The notes beneath the pieces are model-generated. The model saw only the letters and a program-made list of their open reading frames with translations. It made no database searches and was not told where the DNA came from. Shown piece by piece: positions 10,480 through 18,804 of a stretch of DNA of 64,000 nucleotides. The stretch's first letter is position 1, and every line of letters starts with the position of its first letter. Both the position numbers and the translations under genes were made by a program. The stretch is from Semisulcospira habei (Eukaryota; Mollusca; Gastropoda; Semisulcospiridae), in contig BTPG01000003.1 in NCBI GenBank assembly GCA_036245525.1, positions 160,410,032 to 160,474,031 of the forward strand. Reading direction: 5' to 3'.

Positions 10480-11279
10480 TGTTACATGTTGAGTCGTAGT
10501 CATAGTATGATATCACACCAGACGTACACACGTAAGGTTCTTTTAAAGAAACTTCACTCAGCTGCAACCCGTCACACGTGGCTTAAGGATGTAGACCATA
10601 CTGGAGTAACAGTTCCAACAATATTTTATTGCAGCGATGCTATCTCCACACAATGCATTCACAAATGCACCAACACTGATACAATGTCTCCTCTGCAAAA
10701 TGTCTACACTTTGACACAATGCGTCTCTCATACAATGTACATCACCATACACTGCATAACTCCGTCACTGACAATGTACCAACGTAGTATAATAGCTTTC
10801 CAGAATAATCTAGCAAATTCATGCAACACAACCAATCAGAACAGAACACATAACCGAAACTCATAAATATTGATGAAAAAGAACTTTCTAGAATAGACAA
10901 CAATAGTGTACAAAATTTGACTGCTAATTTCAACCCCAATTTTGGGAAATCCCCGTGTGTAATGACGTCACACAAGAGTACTACACAGTTCACGACCATG
11001 CCGGAATTCTCCGGAAGTTTCAAGACTTTGCTTAGCACTTTCCGGCTGCTTATTTTACACGCACAGAAAACAGCGGAGATTATTCGAGCGGTTTCTAGAC
11101 TCTTCAGGATTCAACTCCGTATACCAAAAGACAATCAATTCCGCTCTCTGTTGAATGATAGTGAATCTTACTAAAAAGGTACGTGATTCGTAATCATGAT
11201 AGCTCAATTAAATATCGGATCATTTCCTATGATTAATACATGCATGCTCTGACAGAACAACACAACCACAATCGTAACA
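10480..11279 (-). mobile_element. Solo LTR, family L1, copy 1
   Basis: An 800-bp block begins TGTTACAT and ends CGTAACA on the plus strand. It is a reverse-oriented, diverged copy of 34545-35399. A 5-bp duplication CAACC flanks it (10475-10479 and 11280-11284). TG...CA ends plus a 5-bp duplication identify a solo LTR of a Gypsy- or similar-class retrotransposon left by LTR-LTR recombination. No internal region (gag, pol) is present. Confidence 0.85.
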
Positions 11280-11814
11280 CAACCATAGCCACTTGTTAGG
11301 AGGCATTATCAACCATTTTATACATATCAGGTGTTGACATTTGTCAAACAGTTTTATGCAATGTTGAGACTGCTTCAGGAGCCCTTAGGGCCTTTAACCC
11401 ATATCATACTGAGGCTAAAAGCTTCAAATTTGTACACTGCCATATGTAAGCTACCTTATAGTACTTACAAATAAGGATATTTATTATTATTACATGGTAT
11501 TTATATGGCGCATTTCTCATATTTATAATATAACTCAATGCGCAGAATGTAGCCGCGAACTGAACCCAACAAGCACGCTCACGTGAATCACGCGCATTCA
11601 CTCACACACTGTACGTAAACACAGAACATTCACGTGGTGCTAAGGGCAAGCTCAAGCGAGCTACTGAAGTGACGGTATTTGGAAATCGTTTTGTATTTGA
11701 AATTGTTGGCTGAAACTGACACCAAAGTGGAGGGGGAGGAAGAACCGGAGTACCCGGAGAAAGAACCCCCGACGGGGTCCGCCCGAATTAACGGTGACAC
11801 TTACTAGAGGAGAA

Positions 11815-12551
11815 CTGGCCAGAGAAGATCAGCAACGTCAGACTCTGGGAGAGAACAGAGCATATAACAGCAGAGAATGAAATTGGGCGAAGAAGATGGG
11901 GATGGATCGGTCACAGTCTGAGAAAGCCAGCTTCCAGTATCACTAGGCAGGCATCGTCATGGAACCCCCAGGGAAAGAGGAAAAGAGGTAGGCCGAGAAA
12001 CTCCTGGCGTCGAGACCTCCAAGCAGACATCAAGAGACTGGGAACCACCTGGAGTAGAATCGAAGGAGAAGCACAGGACAGGATTGATTGATTGTACATT
12101 GCTTAACGTCCCGACAGCAACAAGGCTTTCTCAGGACGTGCCTGCACTGCTTGTGAAAAAAAAAAAAAAAAACTAAACAGAAAATTGAATGTATGTCGCC
12201 AGCCGGTCAAATACGTTAAATAAACCTACAACATGGGGCCTAAATAAAGCTAAGACCATTTAGCAACACACATCCAATATCAAGAGCTACAGGCAATGCA
12301 GACAGTAGGGAGAGTTTTAAAAAGGCAAATACAGGTGAATGGACAAAGGGTAGACAGAAACACATGCCCCAGAATAGAGAGAAAAACCCACCCTGTGGGG
12401 CTGACCAGGGTGACCCTGGGAACTAAAAAATACCTAACCCCACCCAAGTCCCCCAGGGCAGACCCGGGTGGGGCGCACAGGACAGGAGTCGCTGGAGGTC
12501 TCTCGTCGACGGCCTATACCCGGGTAGGGGTGACAGGCGTAAGTAAGTAAG
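11815..12551 (+). mobile_element. RTE 3' fragment (copy C) inside the tRNA-SINE
   Basis: A 5'-truncated RTE end runs from CTGGCCAGAGAAG to the GTAA tail. It is flanked by the 14-bp duplication TTACTAGAGGAGAA (11801-11814 and 12552-12565). It is interrupted by SINE-A copy b. Without that SINE it is about 333 bp and codes only for the RT C-terminus. Confidence 0.9.
12084..12474 (-). mobile_element. SINE-A, copy b, inside the RTE fragment
   Basis: A full-length copy, 391 bp, with a 13-bp duplication GCACAGGACAGGA of RTE sequence on both sides (12071-12083 and 12475-12487). It is the innermost and therefore youngest insertion of the nest. Confidence 0.9.
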
Positions 12552-12571
12552 TTACTAGAGGAGAAAAGTCC

Positions 12572-12693
12572 TACGCCGGAACCCGGTATCGAACCTCGCA
12601 CCTTTAGCATTGGTGGCAGGTGCCTTAACCACTACGCCGGAACCCGGTATCGAACCTCGCACCTTTAGCATTGGTGGCAGGTGCCTTAACCAC
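12572..12693 (-). repeat. Tandem duplication of the SINE head, 61-bp period
   Basis: Two units (12572-12632 and 12633-12693) are nearly identical. Each holds a B box, GGTTCGATACC on the minus strand. The junction recreates an A-box-like GGCGTAGTGG, so two pol III promoters may stand in tandem. Confidence 0.85.
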
Positions 12694-13199
12694 TGTGCCA
12701 CGGACCGCCCCAAATATAGACCAATGGCTTTAGTTTAAGGGTAGTGCCAAAATAGCTTCTGGCACTACCTTTGAAATATTTTAGTCAAACTTATTTCACA
12801 CACTGGTGTATTCCAAATGATAAGGGTTAAATCTGAGTCAAACTCAAAGTCACTCATTTCTGTATCAAATCACAAGAAATCTGTTGTCACTGTCTAGTTT
12901 TACAAGAAGAAGCCAAAGATGCTTGCTGCTCATGAACCGTGTTTCTTGCCAGGTGATACATCACCAAGGCTCAGGAAAATCAATCCTCTTGTCATCACTT
13001 GCTTACCTACACCTTCACACCAAATACCAGTATGTAATAATGACTTTCAAGCTTTGTATTAGCTGTGAGAGATACATCAGTGATATTAATTCAATACTCT
13101 TGAACTAAAGGAGAAAATCATCTCAGCTGTTACACATGTAAGTATTACATTTACGCTCTATGCCTTCTCATGGCTCCGTTTACATTCACAGAATGATTT

Positions 13200-13580
13200 T
13201 TTTTTTAAGAAAGCACATGATCTGACTGCTTATCATTCTAAGTAATGGCTCTTTTCAGGTTCAAAATCAAGGTGTTGAACTCCAGTACAGCCACATCTTC
13301 TCACAAACAAGCAGTACTGCTTGTCTGATATTACTCCCGAGATCATAGCTTTACTGGAGTTTGCGACATCTTGACTTTAAGCGCCAAGAAAATTTGACTA
13401 TCACACAACTGCAAGAGGTATAGATCTTCATGAGCCCCCGCAGATGCAGGGGCTCATGAGGATCTATGCCTCTTGCTGCCACCACTTTGAATCCATGTTC
13501 CTACGACAGCTAGGGTGTTGAATTAAAGCAGACTGCAGAAACACAATCTGCATCACCTGGTACTGAATGGATTAATATCA
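13200..13580 (+). mobile_element. P2 palindromic MITE, copy 4
   Basis: The core palindrome at 13411-13476 is one of the best preserved: GCAAGAGGTATAGATCTTCA against TGAGGATCTATGCCTCTTGC, with loop-flanking GCCCCCGCAGATGCAGGGGC. The right flank has AATCCATGTTCCTACGACAG and a terminal ...GAATGGATTAA near 13574. The left TTAA is not certain. Confidence 0.65.
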
Positions 13581-13652
13581 CACTTTTTCCTAGTCCACAG
13601 CTTTTATACCCACACTCCCCCATTTCTTTGCTTATTACTACAAGTAACTTAC

Positions 13653-13755
13653 ATAGCTAGGGTCGTGGGGATTTCTCTGCAGTCCATCGTCCTTTCGGAA
13701 CACTTTATTATCCACTTTGGAGCTGATGTCTGCCCACGTTCTTCCATGGTCGGTG
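13653..13755 (-). CDS. Sortilin-like gene, coding exon 4
   Basis: A 103-nt exon. The acceptor is TTTTTTTCCCGCAG, a strong pyrimidine tract; the donor is AGCTAT|GTAAGTT. It supplies the third base of a codon split with exon 3 (AG|C, Ser) and then TDHGRTWADISSKVDNKVF and RKDDGLQRNPHDPSY. With exon 3 it builds the Asp box STDHGRTW. It ends in phase 0, matching exon 5. Confidence 0.9.
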
Positions 13756-13929
13756 CTGCGGGAAAAAAACCAAAGTGTTTTTTTTGTTGTCCATAGCAAA
13801 AAGAATGACAAAGATCTGATTAGGTTTCACAGTCACACAACACACAATATATATGCAATACCTACCCGTGCGTTTAATTTAACTGATTCATCTCTGACGC
13901 TACGATAAGTTATGGACAGAGCATGCTAG

Positions 13930-14290
13930 TTTAAGGGTGATGCTATAATAGTTTGACACCTCTAGGCGCCTAGCTACTTTGGTACCATCTTTGAACTATC
14001 ATGGTGGATCTGTCTCATGAATTGTAATGAAGTTTTAAGAGTACGGGCATTGTCATGGAACCCCCAGGGAAAGAGGAAAAGAGGTAGGCCGAGAAACTCC
14101 TGGCGTCGAGACCTCCAAGCAGACATCAAGAGACTGGGAACCACCTGGAGTAGAATCGAAGGAGAAGCACAGGACAGGAGTTGCTGGAGGTCTCTCGTCG
14201 ACGGCCTATACCCGGGTAGGGGTGACAGGCGTAAGTAAGTAAGTAAGTTTAAGAGTACGACTATCAAATGAGGGAATTTTAACTTTACAC
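13930..14290 (+). mobile_element. Degenerate P1/P3-type palindromic MITE split by an RTE end
   Basis: GTTTAAGGGTGATGCTATAA and the mirrored GGTACCATCTTTGAACTATC flank a TAGGCGCCTA centre at about 13970. Outer ends are decayed. RTE copy D is inserted at 14046. Confidence 0.55.
14046..14247 (+). mobile_element. RTE 3' fragment (copy D)
   Basis: About 200 bp of RTE end, from GCATTGTCATGGAACCC to the GTAA tail. A 12-bp duplication TTTAAGAGTACG flanks it (14034-14045 and 14248-14259). It codes for the basic C-terminus only. Confidence 0.9.
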
Positions 14291-14303
14291 AGTGAGCTCA
14301 AGG

Positions 14304-15089
14304 TTTGATTGATTGATTGTACATTGCTTAACGTCCCGACAGCAACAAGGCTTTCTCAGGACGTGCCTGCACTGCTTGTGAAAAAAAACTAAACAGAACA
14401 TTGAATGTATGTCGCCAGCCGGTCAAATACATTAAATAAACCTAACACATGGGGCCTAAATAAAGCTAAGACCATTTAGCAACACACATCCAATATCGAG
14501 CTACAGGCAGTGCAGACAGTAGGGAGAGTTTTAAAAAGTCAAACACAGGTGAATGAATTGATTGATTGATTGTACATTGCTTAACGTCCCGACAGCAACA
14601 AGGCTTTCTCAGGACGTGCCTGCACTGCTTGTGAAAAAAAACACTAAACAGAACATTGAATGTATGTCGCCAGCCGGTCCAATACGTTAAATAAACCTAA
14701 CACATGGGGCTAAATAAAGCTAAGACCATTTAGCAACACACATCCAATATCAAGAGCTACAGGCAGTGCAGACAGTAGGGAGAGTTTTAAAAAGGCAAAT
14801 ACAGGTGAATGGACCTCGGGTAGACAGAAACACATGCCCCAGAATAGAGAGAAAAACCCACCCGGTGGGGCTGACCAGGGTGACCCTGGGAACTAAAAAG
14901 TACCTAACCCCACCCAAGTCCCCCAGGGCAGACCCGGGTGGGGTGACAGGTGAATGAACAAAGGGTAGACAGAAACACATGCCCCAGAATAGAGAGAAAA
15001 ACCCACCCTGTGGGGCTGACCAGGGTGACCCTGGGAACTAAAAAATACCTAACCCCACCCAAGTCCCCCAGGGCAGACCCGGGTGGGGT
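14304..15089 (-). mobile_element. SINE-A, copy c, split by copy d
   Basis: Left part 14304-14557 and right part 14946-15089 form one SINE-A with a 13-bp duplication AGTGAGCTCAAGG (14291-14303 and 15090-15102). The gap is another SINE-A in the same orientation. Confidence 0.9.
14558..14945 (-). mobile_element. SINE-A, copy d, nested in copy c
   Basis: A complete copy, 388 bp, inserted into a relative at ACAGGTGAATGAA, which is duplicated (14545-14557 and 14946-14958). The order of insertion is therefore c, then d. Confidence 0.9.
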
Positions 15090-15102
15090 AGTGAGCTCAA
15101 GG

Positions 15103-15700
15103 GATGCTAAAACATTTTGGTTGGGTGTTTAGGGCAATTCAGGTGAAATCATTAGATCATTTCTGTTGCTGCTGTTGTTTTGGTTGGGGTACGGTAGAAC
15201 TTGTTTTTGAGCAACCGCCTTTTTTGCAGAAAAAGTGGTCTTAAAAGACAAGTGTTCTCTCAAGAGAAGTCTTGACAAGCAAAAAGAGTCACCTGTCATT
15301 AAAGACCATCATTTAGACAGCCACCTAAATGACAGCCTCTAATGACAGGCTATCTCTTATAAGGGTGTTCGCTCAAAACAGCTTTTGCTGAACTTTTTTG
15401 CTGGTGTTTTATTGAGTGCAGAAGTCTCTATGAAGCACAAGTGACATCTAAAAATATCACAATTCACTCATAATGACGTGATGGTCTGTGCAATTTTTGC
15501 TGAATCCTGTGCTTCATAAGACATACTGGTATTGGTAAGCTACAAACATCTGTACAGACATATGTTTTTTATGTGTCATGCTGACCATGAAAATAATGCG
15601 AAAAATAGTTATTTTTTAAAGGAATACCTAGATGGCTGAAACTCATTAGTCATTGACTGAAAACCTTTGCTATTTTTCTTGAAAACATTTTTTAAAGCAC
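15103..15700. other. Intron 3 sequence, no feature recognised
   Basis: Between SINE-A copy c and exon 3. The stretch 15190-15370 has imperfect internal complementarity (ACAAGTGTTCTCTCAAGAG, GCTCAAAACAGC) and looks like an old repeat, but I cannot name it. Confidence 0.35.
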
Positions 15701-15704
15701 TAAC

Positions 15705-15766
15705 CTTCTCCAAAGTGTGGACTCTGCTATGAACTTGACAGATTCACTTGTCAGTACAACAAGTTT
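15705..15766 (-). CDS. Sortilin-like gene, coding exon 3
   Basis: A 62-nt exon. The acceptor is AATGTTTCAG and the donor AGAAG|GTTAGT. It encodes KLVVLTSESVKFIAESTLWR plus two bases of a Ser codon finished by exon 4. It starts in phase 0, matching exon 2. The fit of both phases and the continuous strand pattern (...AWAGKDDNG-KLVVLTSES...) strongly supports an exon this short. A LINE tail begins about 30 bases upstream of the acceptor. Confidence 0.85.
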
Positions 15767-15794
15767 CTGAAACATTGTTTAAAAAATTCAATGA

Positions 15795-16590
15795 AATTTT
15801 AATAATAATAATAATTATATTAATAAAGCGCAAACTCCCAGCAGTGCAGGCTCTAACCACTGTACAATGCAAACCAAAGTTAAACACTAAACACAAATCA
15901 ATAGACAGCAGCAACACAAAATACAAATATTACAATACAAATTCGAAAATTAACAGCACATAAACACACCCAAAGCACAACCAACCATCGCAACAAGGAC
16001 TGGCACAGGGTCATCATGATGTTATTGTGAAACAAAAAAGAGACTGGAATTTGGTAAGACAGAGTAGTGAGATTAGAAAAGATGTGTTTTAAGCTGACTT
16101 TTGAAAGAAATTACTGTGGGGGCATCACGCATGTGCTTCGGAGGCAAATTCCAAATGACTGGGGTCTGGAAACAAAAGGACCTTTGACCAAAGGACTTTG
16201 TATTTATTTTCAGTACTTTTAAACGTTTTTCACTGCTACAATGTAAGGTGTGGGAAGCTTGATAAGTAGTTAACATACTGGAAAGGTAGGGAGGCAGTGT
16301 ACCATCGAAATGATGGAAGGCGAAAGTTGCTACCTTGTACTCAATCCTAGCTTTGATGGGAAGCCAGTGAAGTTGGTACAACAAGGATGACACGATCTTT
16401 TTATTTCTGAAAAATGACGCGAGCTGCACTGTTTAATATTCTCTGAAGTGGAGCCAGTTCTTCAGATGGCAGGCCAGCAAACAAACAATTACAATAGTGA
16501 ATGCGGCTGAAGATCAGTGAAGACACAAGCGGAGTGGTGGCAGACTGAGTCAGGAAAGATCTTACAGAGCTGATTTTCTTCAGCTGGAAA
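15795..16590 (-). mobile_element. L2/CR1/Rex-type LINE, 5'-truncated 3' end
   Basis: Minus-strand frames 16676-16401 and 16429-16073 overlap with a frameshift. They encode the C-terminal RT region: SFLTQSATTPLVSSLIFSRI, YCNCLFAGLP, LHWLPIKARIEYKVATFAF, FGQRSFCFQTPVIWNLPP and SFKSQLKTHLF. These motifs are usual in the L2/CR1/Rex LINEs. The tail is TTAATAATT repeats at 15797-15826. No duplication was found. The coding region is broken. Confidence 0.75.
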
Positions 16591-16661
16591 TTAACCCTGT
16601 TGGTTGCGATTCTGTTAGGAATCACCTCAACCAAAATCACTACCGACACCCAAAGGGTTAC
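16591..16661 (+). mobile_element. TTAA-type palindromic MITE, family P6, copy 1
   Basis: TTAACCCTGTTGGTTGCGAT at the left, AATCACCTCAACC in the centre, CCCAAAGGGTTA at the right. It abuts the 5' limit of the LINE fragment. It is a short relative of 17181-17270 and 60718-60812. Confidence 0.5.
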
Positions 16662-16800
16662 CAAGACAAAACACATACAAATTCACAACTCAGTGTTCCT
16701 GCACATATCTGATGCACATACATTTTCAAAGACAGTTTTACTGACGCACAATCATGTTTTACAATATTTGGTAGCAATACATCACCAGGAATATGTCATG

Positions 16801-17031
16801 TTAACCCATATCATACTGAGGCTAAAAGCTTCAAATGTATACACTGCCATATGCAAGCTTATATTATTATAGTACTTACAGATAAGGATATCTAGCTAGA
16901 CCAATGGCTTTAGTTCAAGGGAGGTGCCAGAATAGCTTGGTGCCTAGAGGCGCTAAGCCTTTCTGGCACTACCCTTGAACTATTTAGTCAAATTTATTTC
17001 ACACTGGTGTATTCCGAATGATAAGGGTTAA
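16801..17031 (+). mobile_element. TTAA-type MITE, family P1, copy 2 (complete)
   Basis: A 231-bp element with TTAA at both ends (16801-16804, 17028-17031), left end CCCATATCATACTGAGGC, right end CGAATGATAAGGG. A central palindrome is built on GTGCCAGAATAGCTTGGTGC and its complement. It is a useful reference copy for the family. Confidence 0.85.
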
Positions 17032-17180
17032 ATCACTCTAACGTAAATATTAGTTCTTCTGATGCACAAAGCTGCAAGTAGTCTTCTTGGGTGTACTCTG
17101 TTTCATTTTGTGACCCTCAAATATTAAGGGCCACCTTAAAAAATGGTCATGATTTCATATAAGCACAACTTTGTCAGCTT

Positions 17181-17275
17181 TTAACCCTTTGCGTGTTGGT
17201 AGTGGTTTTAGCTGCGATGATTCCTGCAGGAATCATCGTGACTTAAACCACTACCAACACGCACAGGGTTCAGAT
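17181..17275 (+). mobile_element. P6 palindromic MITE, copy 2
   Basis: TTAACCCTTTGCGTGTTGGT is mirrored by ACCAACACGCACAGGGTT. The centre GATGATTCCTGCAGGAATCATC is a perfect palindrome around a PstI-like CTGCAG. A near-perfect hairpin of about 90 bp. The right TTAA is lost (GGGTTCAG). Confidence 0.8.
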
Positions 17276-17503
17276 TTTGTCTTGGAAGTTTTAGACAAGA
17301 CTGTAGACAGTCTATAGTTTTGTCCAAAAATTACAAGAAAATATTTTAGACTGTTGTACTCCATTAAAAATCATGACCATATTTCAGGGCAGCTCATAAT
17401 TTACTGTAAATAGCAAATTTCAGTTATCATGCTTAGTCTCAGAAAAATTTATTTTCCTAGAAAATGTATTTTTTCGAAATACTAATACTGTGACAATACT
17501 AAA

Positions 17504-17640
17504 TTACTAATAGGAAGGTACACTTAGCTTACCAATTTCAGCCTAAGCATTTGGTGTGTCGCTACACAACAGGGGAGGAGGAGACTCCAGGGAGTCGTTA
17601 CCAAGAGACCCTTGCCCTCCCCTTCCTCCCTATCCGGTCA
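17504..17640 (+). repeat. DIRS inverted terminal repeat (left)
   Basis: Complementary to 26036-26173 over nearly its whole length, with a few substitutions and a short indel (GGAGGAGGAG against GGAGGAG). Shared landmarks are TTACCAATTTCAGCCTAAGC and GGGTCTCTTGGTAAC read inverted. Confidence 0.85.
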
Positions 17641-17933
17641 TGTGTAGACCGGTCTCCCATCAATCTTACTCTTAGCGTACTGGCAGCAAGCGGGGCAGGT
17701 GGGAGGGTCCATCGAGTAATGCCATCGGTAAGTACTTTTTGAAAAAATAATTTTAGAGCAAAATACATTTGTTTCTTCAAAATCTTACAGATGGCATTAC
17801 TAATAGGAAAAATAGCAAAGAGGGGAGGGTGCCGCCCTCTAATACCCACCCGTGCGTAAAGCTTAGCGAGCCCCCCCCCCCCACCTCCCCCCAGGAGCAA
17901 CTCCCGACAATTTTAGCTAAGCATGACCTAGGT

Positions 17934-18525
17934 TCTCACTCATCTCCGAGCCTAGTCCCTGTCTCCCCATCACCTCTTCGTATCCGGTGTTGTCCTCCCC
18001 TATTTTGGCATTAAAATCGCCCATGACGATGGTGATGTCTCGCTCTGCACATTTGTCCACGGCACTCTGGAGTCGGTCGTAGAACTCTTGTTTCTCTTCC
18101 TCGTCACTGTCATTGGTGGGCGCATAACACTGGATGACGTTCAGCTTGAGCTTTTTCTTAGTTCTAAAGGCTGCTGTTATAATTCTTGGCCCAAGAGGTT
18201 CCCAGCCCATCAGCGCTCTCTGTGCCACTGGTGACAGCATGAGTGCTACTCCTTCTGTATGGGGGGCATTCTCCTCTTCATGACCTGAATACAGAACCAT
18301 CTCCCCACTTAACAGCCTTTTCTGGCCAGACTGCGTCCATCTGGCTTCACTGATGCCTAGCAGGGAAAGGTTGTACTTTTGCATTTCCGCTGCTATCTGG
18401 GCGGCCTTGCCGCTCTGGTACATGGTCTTGACGTTCCATGTGCCCATGGTTGTATCCCTGGATAGAGAGAGGCGGCTCGGTCCTGTGGCTTCCGAAGACT
18501 TCCGGCTTTCACCACAGGACGTCAT
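17934..18525 (-). pseudogene. RTE endonuclease domain, inverted 5' fragment
   Basis: About 197 codons begin at ATGACGTCC (18525). The AP-like endonuclease would nick the target for reverse transcription. Visible boxes are TTMGTWNVKTMYQSGK near residue 27, LLGISEARW near 57 and IVMGDFNAKIG near 171. The frame is cut at SEMSEN by the inversion breakpoint; the rest of the domain (FVDFCALNRL, ATWVSPDH, VASDHHLL) continues on the opposite strand from 18805. The 5' UTR is 18526-18804, 279 bp. Confidence 0.85.
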
Positions 18526-18804
18526 AAGTCTTCTAGTAGAAGAACCTTCCTCCTCCAGGAAAGGAATTACTGTTAGTCTTTTCGTCGGCGTTTTTGTAGC
18601 TATTTCCTTTTTTGCAGGGTGGGGAAGCTACCCCCACGCCCAACCCCCTTACTAGGAGGACCAGGGGTTTTCTGAAGGGGTCACCTTCCCTTAGACCATG
18701 TTGGTTCACGGCACCTTATTTCATTCGGTGCACCCCTCTCACGAGGGACCCCCTATCCACCACCCAGGGGACGCGCCTCAACGCCGTATGGTCCCAGCGC
18801 GAGT

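Larger units (their letters stand above)
11481..12713 (-). mobile_element. tRNA-derived SINE with duplicated head, interrupted
   Basis: Read on the minus strand it starts GGGGCGGTCCGTGGCACAGTGG (12713 leftwards). There is a pol III A box TGGCACAGTGG (12700-12690) and a B box GGTTCGATACC (12656-12646). The body includes TCTCCGGGTACTCCGG, and the tail reads GCGCCATATAAATACCATGT followed by AAT repeats at 11481-11495. The tail looks like the end of an L2/CR1-type partner LINE. A 736-bp RTE fragment interrupts the body. Confidence 0.8.
11394..12830 (+). mobile_element. TTAA-type MITE, family P1, copy 1, outer host of a four-level nest
   Basis: TTAACCCATATCATACTGAGG starts at 11394 with the P1 left end and runs to AAGGATAT at about 11480. 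The P1 sequence resumes at 12715 with ATAGACCAATGGCTTTAG and finishes at TAAGGGTTAA (TTAA at 12827-12830). The 1.23-kb gap is filled by a SINE that itself carries an RTE fragment and a second SINE. Uninterrupted copies of this family are 205-231 bp. Confidence 0.85.

Noticed and set aside
12296..12550. ORFs such as MQTVGRVLKRQIQVNG... present in several places
   Set aside because: They are frames of SINE-A copies; the same frame is broken in other copies and the element is non-coding.
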